In this document: positions 8,150-16,017 of the stretch, piece by piece
Layout of the letters: each line of letters opens with the position of its first letter
How positions within the stretch are numbered: position 1 is the first letter of the stretch
NCBI GenBank assembly: GCA_910575585.1
Contig: CAJTGF010000058.1
Location: 1-34,678 of the forward strand
DNA: 34,678 nucleotides
From: Clostridiaceae bacterium
GTDB taxonomy: Bacteria > Bacillota > Clostridia > Lachnospirales > Lachnospiraceae
Reading direction: 5' to 3'
Notes under the pieces: generated by a model
What the model saw: the letters and a program-made list of their open reading frames with translations, nothing else
Told to the model about the DNA's origin: nothing
Database searches by the model: none
Program-made: the position numbers and the translations under genes

Positions 8150-10240
8150 ATGGAACGTTTTGAGCAGTTAAAGAAAATACTGGAATACCGTTTTGACTGT
8201 TTCGGGTTCCGGGAGACTTCAGATTATATAGAAGCATATTGCCCCCAGGAAAAAAAGGAGCTTCTTGACCGGGCAGAGCTTCTGCGAAAACAGATAGTTT
8301 ACTTTCGGGACAGGTGGGATATGGAACCCTGTCCCACTCCCTTTTTTGTGACACTGGATAACTGGACCACAAGCCCTAACGGTGACCCGGAGTGGGTCTA
8401 TATGCTGAACCGCCACGATTTTCTGCGCAGGCTGTGGCAGGCTTATATCATGACAGGAAAGAAAGCCTATGTGGACAAATTGCTGTGGTATCTCTGGAAC
8501 TGGATGGAAAAAAATCCCATTACTCGAACAGGCACAGAAGCTACCCGGACCATTGACACAGGAATCCGCTGCATGAATTGGTGCGCTTTGTGTCTGGATT
8601 TAATTGGCGGAGGATTTCTGGGACCGGCAGAGACGGAAATCCTTCTGGAAACTATGGGCCGGCAACTGGAAAATCTGCAAAAACGGTATATAGGGAAGTA
8701 TACATTAAGCAACTGGGGCGTGCTTCAGACAACTGCAGTCTGCGCCTGTTTTCTGTGGTTTCGGGACTATTTTGCGGAAGGCGGGCTGGAGGAGTGGGCA
8801 TGGGCAAAATTAAGGGAACAGCTGGAACTTCAGATTCTGGAAGACGGTTCCCATTGGGAGCAATCGGCAATGTACCATGTGGAAGTCCTTAACGCCTGTA
8901 CCAGGCTGCTGGCCTATATATGGCAGGCAGAGAAGGCAGGGATTTGCCTGAATGAAAGCGCAAGATGGGCGGCAGGGAATTTGGGCCAAAAGGAAGATGG
9001 GGCCTGTGGGTGGCTTGTGAAAATCGTCCTGAAAATGAGCCGCCATGTGCTTTACAGTTCTGCTCCCGATTTTATGCAGCTGCCTCAGGGGGACAGCGAT
9101 GTTACAGACATAAGGGATGTGATGGCCAGGGCGGCAGTGATTTCTGCGCTGTTTCCGGTTTTTAAGAAAGAGGAAGCAGGGGAGCAAGGCGTATACCGAT
9201 ACGCAGCGGGAAAGCATCTGGATATGGACAGCGCGTGGCTGTTTGGCATCTGGGGAATAAAACATTATGAAAGGCTGGAGCCAAAAGCCCCGCGCATACT
9301 CAGCTGGTTCTGCCAGGACAGCGGAAATCTGTATCTTCGGAACTGCTGGGAGAGAAACGGAAATTTTACATGGATGGCAAACGGAAGCCTGGGCAGCAGC
9401 CATGGCCATGGAAATCAGACGCAGATATGCCTTTATTATCAGGGACAGCCTTTTCTCATAGACAGCGGGCGGTACTCTTACAGGGAAGATGAACCTTTGC
9501 GGCGCAGGCTGAAAAGCCCTCAGGCGCATAATGTGTGCGTCATAGACGGACAGTCCGGCGGGGAGCCGGATGGTTCCTGGACCTATATAAGCTTTGGAGA
9601 AAACCTGAAAAATTATTTCCGGGAGCAGGAGGATGTCCACTATATGGAAATGCCGGTTCATGGGACATTAAAGGATAAAACGCCTTATATGATCGTGCGC
9701 CGGGTGATGGTAATTGATGCAGGGATCTGGCTTTCCGTGCAGGATGTTATCTGTGCGGGAAAACATCAGATTCGGGAGTACTTTCATCTGGATACCCGGG
9801 TTAGGGCGGAGAGAACAAAGGAGGGGATGCGCCTGAAAAGCAAAGATGCCTGCCTTCAGGCAGTTTCGCCGGAACCATTTCAGATTGAGCGGACAGTGGT
9901 GTCAGGACGATATAATGAAAAGTCGGAGACGCTTATGCTGGTAAAGGAGTGCGTGATGGAGGACAGGCTGACGTTTTCCACGATTTTTTTGGCGGAGGGA
10001 ATCCGGGCAGAGCCTGCTCAGGTGTTTGCATATGGCAGTAAAAAGCCGGTATCCAGCCAAATTGTAACCGGGTGGGACATCTGCGCAAAACAGGGAGAGA
10101 AATGGACGCTGCTGGTGTGGAACAGAGAAACCTTTCAGGGAGGAAAAATGTACCTCTGCCATGGGGCGCCGGTTTACGGAAAGGCTATGGCGCTGAAGGA
10201 GGAAAAGGGACGCTATACCAGAATCCGGCTGAAAAGTTAA
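8150..10240 (+). CDS. hepC: Heparinase II/III-family polysaccharide lyase
   Basis: A 696-residue protein with an alpha/alpha-toroid N-terminal half and a beta-sandwich C-terminal half, as in heparinase II/III lyases (PL12/PL33-like). Visible family sites are SNWGVLQTTAVC (Asn188), LEDGSHWEQSAMYHVEVLNA (Tyr242, His243), SSHGHGNQTQI (His418, His420) followed by GQPFLIDSGRYSY, and SPQAHNVCVIDG (His460). No signal peptide is seen, so it probably acts inside the cell on imported oligosaccharides or processes them with the GH88 enzyme. Which glycosaminoglycan is cut cannot be read from the sequence. It is last in the operon. Confidence 0.9.
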   Translation: MERFEQLKKILEYRFDCFGFRETSDYIEAYCPQEKKELLDRAELLRKQIVYFRDRWDMEPCPTPFFVTLDNWTTSPNGDPEWVYMLNRHDFLRRLWQAYIMTGKKAYVDKLLWYLWNWMEKNPITRTGTEATRTIDTGIRCMNWCALCLDLIGGGFLGPAETEILLETMGRQLENLQKRYIGKYTLSNWGVLQTTAVCACFLWFRDYFAEGGLEEWAWAKLREQLELQILEDGSHWEQSAMYHVEVLNACTRLLAYIWQAEKAGICLNESARWAAGNLGQKEDGACGWLVKIVLKMSRHVLYSSAPDFMQLPQGDSDVTDIRDVMARAAVISALFPVFKKEEAGEQGVYRYAAGKHLDMDSAWLFGIWGIKHYERLEPKAPRILSWFCQDSGNLYLRNCWERNGNFTWMANGSLGSSHGHGNQTQICLYYQGQPFLIDSGRYSYREDEPLRRRLKSPQAHNVCVIDGQSGGEPDGSWTYISFGENLKNYFREQEDVHYMEMPVHGTLKDKTPYMIVRRVMVIDAGIWLSVQDVICAGKHQIREYFHLDTRVRAERTKEGMRLKSKDACLQAVSPEPFQIERTVVSGRYNEKSETLMLVKECVMEDRLTFSTIFLAEGIRAEPAQVFAYGSKKPVSSQIVTGWDICAKQGEKWTLLVWNRETFQGGKMYLCHGAPVYGKAMALKEEKGRYTRIRLKS

Positions 10241-10277
10241 GAAACGGGTTTCTTGCCCAGGAAAACTATGCTATACT
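10239..10277 (+). promoter_or_regulatory. Promoter and palindromic operator of the LacI regulator
   Basis: AAGAAACGGGTTTCTT (10239-10254) is a palindrome with 7-base arms starting in the stop codon of the lyase gene. Its right arm contains the weak -35 TTTCTT, 17 bases before the extended -10 TGCTATACT (ending 10277). This suggests separate, probably autoregulated expression of the regulator. Confidence 0.65.
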
Positions 10278-10340
10278 AAACTGTGTTTGAAAAGTGCTTC
10301 CTGGCCCAGAAAGGCTCTGGAACATCATGCGGAGGTTGCA

Positions 10341-11342
10341 ATGAAGAAGCTGACAATTAATGAGATTGCAGAGAAGGCAGGGGTGTCCAAGACCACAGTT
10401 TCCTTTTATCTGAATGGAAAGACAAATAAGATGTCAGAAGAAACAAAGCAGCGGATACAGCAGATTATTGACGAAACAGGATATGAACCCAGCGCCGCTG
10501 CCCGTGCCATGAAGGCCAAAAGCAGCGCAATGCTGGGGGTGATTCTGGATGATGTGTCAAAGCCTTTTGAAGCCCAGGCATTAAAAGGGATAGAGGAGAC
10601 AGCCAGGGCTTCCGGCTACCAGATCCTGATTGGCAACAGCGATCTGAATTTTAATACGGAAAAAGAATATATTGAACAGATGGTAAAATGCGGGGCGGAA
10701 GGCTTTATTATCCAGTCTACGTATCGTTTCGGCATGCTGGCGGCTTCCCTGGAAAAGAAGAAAAAACCCTTAGTCTATCTGGGAACCCGGCCTTATGATG
10801 TGAAAGGGCGCTATGTAAAAAGCAATCACTATGAATGTGTCTATCAGATGGTAACAGGATGCATTGCAAAAGGATATAATGCCTTTGTGATGGTGGCCGG
10901 AGACGCGTCTGATATAAGCGCCGGGTTTGAAAAGACCCGGGGATATAAGGATGCCCTGCAGGACGCAGGGCTTGAAGGCAGCAGCTGTTATTTTACGGAG
11001 CAGGCGCGATCCGGCGATGTTTTTGAACAGCTGAAGCTATTGGTGGATTTGACAAAAAAGACCTTGATCTATGTGGCGGAGCCGGAACTTCTTCCGGTAG
11101 TATACCAGGCGATCCGCAATTATCCCGATTACCAGAAGCTGTTTCCGGATACTCTGGGACTTATTGGCTTTGACATGACCGGCTGGACAAGGCTGACCAC
11201 CCCGGCCATATCTGCCATCCTGGAACCTGCCTGCCAGGAAGGCGTCCGGGCGGCGAAAGAACTTCTGGAGCTTCTGGACGGTAAGCGAAAAGAGGGGGAA
11301 GTTGTGTTTAAAAACGTGATAAAATGGAGGGAAACTACCTGA
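10341..11342 (+). CDS. regR: LacI-family regulator of the glycosaminoglycan operon
   Basis: A repressor of about 333 residues. Residues 1-55 are the LacI helix-turn-helix with hinge (LTINEIAEKAGVSKTTVSFY, later YEPSAAARAMKAK). The rest is a periplasmic-binding-protein-like ligand domain (MLGVILDDVSKPF, GLIGFDMTGWTRL, PAISAILEP). The ATG at 10341 has GGAGG 5 bases upstream; longer starts lie upstream of the HTH and are rejected. It directly follows the operon it probably controls, in the same place as streptococcal regR. The inducer would be a uronate or unsaturated sugar (inference). Confidence 0.87.
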   Translation: MKKLTINEIAEKAGVSKTTVSFYLNGKTNKMSEETKQRIQQIIDETGYEPSAAARAMKAKSSAMLGVILDDVSKPFEAQALKGIEETARASGYQILIGNSDLNFNTEKEYIEQMVKCGAEGFIIQSTYRFGMLAASLEKKKKPLVYLGTRPYDVKGRYVKSNHYECVYQMVTGCIAKGYNAFVMVAGDASDISAGFEKTRGYKDALQDAGLEGSSCYFTEQARSGDVFEQLKLLVDLTKKTLIYVAEPELLPVVYQAIRNYPDYQKLFPDTLGLIGFDMTGWTRLTTPAISAILEPACQEGVRAAKELLELLDGKRKEGEVVFKNVIKWRETT

Positions 11343-11412
11343 CATTGGAAATTGCTAGTGTGCTGTACCGCTGGTATCCGCCATGCCGGTTTCCTGAATT
11401 TTACAATATAGA

Positions 11413-11458
11413 GGGGGTATCACGAAATCATCTGATTTGATGATTTTGCGATACCCCC
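11413..11458 (+). terminator. Long hairpin after the LacI gene
   Basis: GGGGGTATC pairs with GATACCCCC and AAATCATC with GATGATTT, giving a stem of about 20 bases around a 6-base loop. The T-tract is poor, so termination is likely but not certain. It separates the sugar operon from the WYL regulator unit. Confidence 0.65.
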
Positions 11459-11503
11459 GTTTGCTGTCTGTGTCTTTTTGGCCGCCCAAAAGGCATAAAG
11501 CCC

Positions 11504-11539
11504 ATAACCTTGACAAAGCGCTGTCATGGTTATTATAGT
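11504..11539 (+). promoter_or_regulatory. Promoter with 30-bp inverted-repeat operator
   Basis: The -35 TTGACA (11510-11515) and -10 TATAGT (11534-11539) are 18 bases apart. An inverted repeat, ATAACCTTGACA and TGTCATGGTTAT separated by 6 bases (11504-11533; 11 of 12 positions match), covers the -35 and the spacer. It is a natural operator for the regulator encoded just downstream. Confidence 0.7.
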
Positions 11540-11564
11540 ATAATCAGACTGTGGAGGTGATAAG

Positions 11565-12482
11565 TTGCAGGAAAGCAGACTGTTTCGGATTTTGTATTAC
11601 TTATTGGAGAAGGGGCATGCCACTGCCCCTGAACTGGCGGAGAAGTTTGAGGTGTCCGTCCGCACGATCTACCGCGATGTAGACGCTTTAAGCAGCGCCG
11701 GTATCCCTGTCTATGTTACGACCGGGAGAAAGGGCGGGATACAGTTTCTTGATGATTATGTGCTTAACAGAGCCTTTTTTTCAGATGAGGAAAAACTGGA
11801 GATAGTATCTGGTTTGCAAAGTCTGTCAGCCGTTCAGTACCCGGAGGCAGACGCCGTTTTAAACAAACTCAGCGCAATTTTCCAGATCGGCCTGACGGAT
11901 TGGATCGATATCGATCTTACCCGCTGGGGCAGCGCTGCGGAAAGCGAAAACCGAATGTTCAGACAGCTGAAACAAGCCATATTGGAAAGACGGGAGATCG
12001 TCTTTGATTATCACAATTCTTCCGGGCATACGAACAGAAGAAATGGACATCCGTACAAATTAGTCTATAAAGACGGGGCATGGTATTTGTATGCCTTTTG
12101 TCTTATGCGGAAGGAACATAGATTGTTTCGTCTTTCGCGGATAAAAAATCTGACGCTGACCCAAGAACCGTTTGAACGAAAAACCGATGTATGCCCTTGT
12201 GATTCTATTTTTCCAAAGCCGGAGGAAATTGGGAGACTGGTGGACCTGGAATTGGAGTTTTCGCTGGATGTGGGCTATCGGTTATTTGATATGGTGGACG
12301 ATACGGCGATTACCGAACATGAAAACGGATATACGGTCAAACTGACGCTTCCGGAAAATAGCTGGCTGTATGATCTCCTTATGTCATTTGGAGACAAGGT
12401 GACGATTATCCGGCCTGAATATATTCGTAAAATATTGGAAAGCAAACATGAATCCGCAAGGGATCATCATAAAGGAGCATAA
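11565..12482 (+). CDS. YafY-type HTH/WYL-domain regulator
   Basis: A 305-residue regulator. Residues 1-60 are an HTH_11 winged helix (RLFRILYYLLEKGHATAPEL, VSVRTIYRDVDALSSAGIPV). Residues about 135-210 form a WYL domain (EIVFDYHNSSG, PYKLVYKDGAWYLYAFC, RLFRLSRIKNL), and a C-terminal WCX extension follows. WYL domains often bind nucleic acid or nucleotides and respond to DNA damage or foreign DNA. The start is TTG after GGAGGTGAT. The next gene starts 5 bases later, so the pair is an operon. Confidence 0.88.
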   Translation: MQESRLFRILYYLLEKGHATAPELAEKFEVSVRTIYRDVDALSSAGIPVYVTTGRKGGIQFLDDYVLNRAFFSDEEKLEIVSGLQSLSAVQYPEADAVLNKLSAIFQIGLTDWIDIDLTRWGSAAESENRMFRQLKQAILERREIVFDYHNSSGHTNRRNGHPYKLVYKDGAWYLYAFCLMRKEHRLFRLSRIKNLTLTQEPFERKTDVCPCDSIFPKPEEIGRLVDLELEFSLDVGYRLFDMVDDTAITEHENGYTVKLTLPENSWLYDLLMSFGDKVTIIRPEYIRKILESKHESARDHHKGA

Positions 12483-12487
12483 ACCAT

Positions 12488-13087
12488 ATGAACATGAAAA
12501 AAGAACTTGAAAAAAAGGCAGGTATCGGAAAGGGCATCTATTTCAATGATATTGAAATCGATCCCCTTGGGATCAAGGCAGTTATGATAAATGAGGTGGT
12601 ACCCTCTGACCCTTTGCAGGATTTTTATGGAAGTGTCCATGGGGATTATATGAAAACAACCATCCCTCTTTTTCGGAAAGCGGGGGCGGATGTTACCACC
12701 ATAGAGGACATCCTGCAGCTGGGCATCTATATCACCAATGCCGTAAAAACTCCCAAGACAGAATATGCCATTGACAAAAATACCATTGAAAACAGCCTGC
12801 CGTATTTAGAGGCAGAGCTTTCTTTATTCCCCAATGTAAAGGTGATCATGCTCATGGGCGATGTTGCAAAGAAAGCTTTTAACATGATAGCAAGAAAGTC
12901 CTTAAAGAAACATGTTATTCCCGCCGTTTCCACCTACAAATTGCGCGGCAGCGCGATCTATTATAAGGGAATCCGAGTCATGCCGTCCTATATCATGACA
13001 GGGGGAAACCTTTTGATCGAAAAGTCAAAAGTAACCATGGCTGCTGAGGATATGGGAATTATGCTGGAAATGATCAAAGATACTTAA
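12488..13087 (+). CDS. Uracil-DNA glycosylase-superfamily protein
   Basis: A 199-residue protein resembling small members of the uracil-DNA glycosylase superfamily found in Clostridia. AVMINEVVPSDPLQDFYGS occupies the place of the catalytic GxxPGxxE loop, KVIMLMGDVAKKAFN that of the LLG strand, and RVMPSYIMTGGN that of the HPSP-like loop. The classical catalytic residues are replaced, so glycosylase activity is uncertain. It is in an operon with the WYL regulator and may act on damaged or modified bases. The ATG at 12488 is followed by a second ATG two codons on. Confidence 0.6.
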   Translation: MNMKKELEKKAGIGKGIYFNDIEIDPLGIKAVMINEVVPSDPLQDFYGSVHGDYMKTTIPLFRKAGADVTTIEDILQLGIYITNAVKTPKTEYAIDKNTIENSLPYLEAELSLFPNVKVIMLMGDVAKKAFNMIARKSLKKHVIPAVSTYKLRGSAIYYKGIRVMPSYIMTGGNLLIEKSKVTMAAEDMGIMLEMIKDT

Positions 13088-13107
13088 AAAGGATGTTTGT
13101 GTAATTG

Positions 13108-13136
13108 TTGACTTTACAACGAGAAGGAGATAAACT
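13108..13136 (+). promoter_or_regulatory. Promoter of the Rrf2/yitT unit
   Basis: TTGACT (13108-13113), a 17-base spacer and TAAACT (13131-13136). The -35 lies inside the small inverted repeat GTTGACTTTACAAC, a possible site for the Rrf2 protein itself. Confidence 0.6.
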
Positions 13137-13161
13137 GTTTAAAAAAAGCGAGGTATCGTCC

Positions 13162-13611
13162 ATGCAGATTTCAAGCAGATTTACGCTGGCTGTCCATATA
13201 CTTGCCTGTATCCATATGTTCGGCGAGGAGTGCAAGGTGACCAGCGATTTTTTGGCAGGCAGCACAAATGTGAACCCGGTCATTGTGCGAAAAATTCTGG
13301 GGCAGCTAAAGGCAGCGGGGCTTGTGGAGGTGGCCAGAGGGTCAGGAGGGGCGTCTATTCCAAAGCCTTTGAGCAGCATATCCTTTCTCGATATCTACCA
13401 TGGGGTTGGGTGTATTGACCATGGGGAATTGTTCCATTTTCATGAAAATCCCAATGGGGCCTGTCCGGTGGGGAGGAATATCCACAGGATTTTGGACGGC
13501 AGGCTGATGCAGGTGCAAAACGCCATGGAGAAGGAGCTTTCGTCCATCACGCTGGAGGATGTGATGAGGGATGCCAAGGGGCTGATGGCAGGGACTTGGG
13601 CGAAAGAATAA
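13162..13611 (+). CDS. Rrf2-family transcriptional regulator
   Basis: A regulator of about 149 residues. MQISSRFTLAVHILACIHMF and VIVRKILGQLKAAGLVEVAR are the Rrf2 winged helix. The region that carries three Fe-S cysteines in IscR/NsrR has only one here (GACPVGRNIHRIL), so cluster sensing is doubtful and the protein is more like the YwnA/Rrf2 branch. I start at the ATG at 13162, where the family begins; an upstream TTG would add 19 residues and overlap the promoter. It precedes the YitT gene by 15 bases. Confidence 0.85.
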   Translation: MQISSRFTLAVHILACIHMFGEECKVTSDFLAGSTNVNPVIVRKILGQLKAAGLVEVARGSGGASIPKPLSSISFLDIYHGVGCIDHGELFHFHENPNGACPVGRNIHRILDGRLMQVQNAMEKELSSITLEDVMRDAKGLMAGTWAKE

Positions 13612-13626
13612 AAGACAGGAGATACG

Positions 13627-14472
13627 ATGAAAATGGAACGAACGATTGGGGAAATGCTTGTGATGACAGGGGCGACATTGATCATTGCCGCGGCGGTTTT
13701 TTTCTTTTTGATCCCAAGCCATGCGGCGGTCAGTTCTGTGTCGGGACTGGCTATGGTGCTGTCAAATTTTGTGCCGTTGTCCATATCCGCCATTACCATG
13801 GTGCTGAATGTTGTTTTGCTTGTGGTGGGATTTTTGCTGTGCGGCCATGAGTTTGGTTTTAAGACGGTGTATACGTCCATTCTTCTGCCGGTGTTTTTGG
13901 GGATGTTTGAGATTTTTCTTCCAAATTACACGTCTCTTTCCGGGGACGCCATGCTGGATGTGGTGTGTTATATCTTTACGGTGAGTATCGGGCTTAGCAT
14001 TCTATTTAACAGGAACGCGTCTTCCGGCGGGCTGGATATTGTGGCCAAGATCCTGAACCGGTATCTGCATATGGACCTTGGGAAGGCCATGGGTCTTAGC
14101 GGTATGCTGGTGGCTTTAAGTTCTGCCTTTGCCTATGACACGAAAACCGTGGTTTTAAGCGTCCTTGGGACGTATCTTAACGGGATGGTGTTGGATTATT
14201 TTATTTTTGGGCAGAATAGGAAGCGGAGAGTCTGTATCATTTCCAAGGACAAGGAAAGACAGATCTGCGACTGGATCTTGTATACGCTCAAAAGCGGGGC
14301 TACGATCTATGAGGCTAAGGGGGCTTACGACGGGATGGTGCGCAACGAGATCATTACCATTGTGGATAAACATGAGTATCAGAAGTTGATGCAGTATGTG
14401 ACGAAGGAGGACCCGGCGGCTTTTATTACGGTGTACAATGTCAGCGATATGCGGTACATACCTAAGGGGTGA
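13627..14472 (+). CDS. YitT-family membrane protein
   Basis: A 281-residue protein with five or six hydrophobic helices in residues 10-190 (TGATLIIAAAVFFFLIP, LVVGFLLC, GLSILFNRNASSGGLDIVAK) and a cytosolic C-terminal DUF2179 domain (VCIISKDKERQICDWILY, EIITIVDKHEYQKLMQYV). The family is widespread in Firmicutes and its transported substrate is not established. GACAGGAG precedes the ATG, and it is co-transcribed with the Rrf2 regulator. Confidence 0.9.
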   Translation: MKMERTIGEMLVMTGATLIIAAAVFFFLIPSHAAVSSVSGLAMVLSNFVPLSISAITMVLNVVLLVVGFLLCGHEFGFKTVYTSILLPVFLGMFEIFLPNYTSLSGDAMLDVVCYIFTVSIGLSILFNRNASSGGLDIVAKILNRYLHMDLGKAMGLSGMLVALSSAFAYDTKTVVLSVLGTYLNGMVLDYFIFGQNRKRRVCIISKDKERQICDWILYTLKSGATIYEAKGAYDGMVRNEIITIVDKHEYQKLMQYVTKEDPAAFITVYNVSDMRYIPKG

Positions 14473-14577
14473 GGGTACTTTTCCTGGGTCATTGTGGTCT
14501 GCAGGGCAGAACTTTTGAAGGCAGAAAGGAGTATTTGGCAAACATAATGATTGAGTCTTGGTATGGAGATGAATGAA

Positions 14578-15879
14578 ATGACAATTGAGAGTATAAACTT
14601 AAAAAATTACCGATGTTTTGAAGATATTGGAATTAACTTCCATGAGAAGTTGACCGTGATCGTCGGGGACAATGGTTCAGGAAAAACTTCTATTTTGGAA
14701 GGGGCTGCGGTTTCTCTGGGAACAATGTTTGTAGGATTAGACGGGCGGGGCAGCATAAGCATCAATAAAAAAGATGCCAGGTTAAAAGCCTATCAGATGG
14801 GGGAGTCGCAAGATATCCAGCCCCAGTATCCGGTAGAAATAATGGCTGCAGGCGGTATTGATGGGTCAACGATCACATGGAAGCGGTCTTTAAATGGAGA
14901 AAATGGAAGTACAACCATAAAAGACGCGAGAGCTATGACTGATATAGCAAAGAATTACCAGAAACGTCTGCGGGATGGCGACACATCATTGGTGCTTCCT
15001 ATGATCGCCTATTACGGTACAGGCCGGTTGTGGGATTATCATAGGGAAAAGAAAACAGACACTTTTAAGGATAATACGAAAACTAACGGTTATATTGACA
15101 GTCTGGATGGGACGGCGAATATTAAACTAATGATGAACTGGTTTAAAAAGAAGACGATCCAGACCATGCAGATGTGTTCCGAAGCATTGGGAAAGTCCAT
15201 AGAGCTGTCTGTCGTGTACAGAGCAATGCAGATGTGTTTTCAGCGCGTTACCGGATATTCAGATGTGGATTTTAATTATAATCTGGATACCAACGAGATT
15301 GAATGTCGATATGTTGATGAAGATGGACTTTCTATGAGCGTTCCGCTTCCGCAGATGAGTGATGGATATAAAAGTACCATCAGCCTGATTGGGGATATTG
15401 CTTATCGGATGGCTGTTTTAAACCCACAGTTGGGAATGGATGTGATTGATGAAACCGATGGGATCGTGTTGATCGATGAAGTGGATCTCCATCTTCATCC
15501 TGCGTGGCAGCACCGTATCCTTGGAGATTTGCAGGAGATTTTTCCGAAAATCCAATTTATTGTTACAACCCATGCTCCGGCAGTTATCAGCAGCGCAAAA
15601 AGTGAGAATCTTGTGATCTTAAAGGATTATGAGGTGGTGGGCCCAGGTGCAGAGATCTATGGAAATGATGTAAATTCTATTTTGAAAGAAATCATGGGTG
15701 TAGCAGAACGCAATCCTGCCATTGCGGATCTTTTCGCCAGGTTTTATTTCATGCTTAACGACGGGCAGTATGACCGAGCAGAAAAAATTCTGGATGAGAT
15801 TGACGAACAAAGAGATTATCATGATAAGGAAGCGGCGGCTGACCGGGTAAAATTAAAACTGGAAAGGATCCAGGCATAG
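14578..15879 (+). CDS. ptuA: PtuA-like AAA ATPase (COG3950 type)
   Basis: A predicted ATPase of about 433 residues of the RecF/OLD-like ABC class. The Walker A is GDNGSGKTS at residues 30-38, a signature-like PQMSDGYKSTISLI precedes the Walker B VLIDEVDLHLHPAWQ near 295-308, and FIVTTHAPAVISS is the switch histidine region. The gene is followed by remains of a TIGR02646/PtuB-type HNH nuclease, the two-gene makeup of Septu anti-phage systems. No retron reverse transcriptase is nearby. The ATG at 14578 is chosen for GGAG 9 bases upstream and the family start TIESINLKNYRCFED. With its partner broken the system is probably inactive. Confidence 0.8.
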   Translation: MTIESINLKNYRCFEDIGINFHEKLTVIVGDNGSGKTSILEGAAVSLGTMFVGLDGRGSISINKKDARLKAYQMGESQDIQPQYPVEIMAAGGIDGSTITWKRSLNGENGSTTIKDARAMTDIAKNYQKRLRDGDTSLVLPMIAYYGTGRLWDYHREKKTDTFKDNTKTNGYIDSLDGTANIKLMMNWFKKKTIQTMQMCSEALGKSIELSVVYRAMQMCFQRVTGYSDVDFNYNLDTNEIECRYVDEDGLSMSVPLPQMSDGYKSTISLIGDIAYRMAVLNPQLGMDVIDETDGIVLIDEVDLHLHPAWQHRILGDLQEIFPKIQFIVTTHAPAVISSAKSENLVILKDYEVVGPGAEIYGNDVNSILKEIMGVAERNPAIADLFARFYFMLNDGQYDRAEKILDEIDEQRDYHDKEAAADRVKLKLERIQA

Positions 15880-16017
15880 CGGGAATAACCATAGAACATT
15901 ATATACCGGTTGAGCCAAAAGACGGGCGTGATGTAGGGCAGGCTTTGGATTATCATAACCTATTTGCAGTGTGCCACGGTAATGTAAAAAGGCGCGTAAA
16001 GGGTGCTCGGAGAGTCA

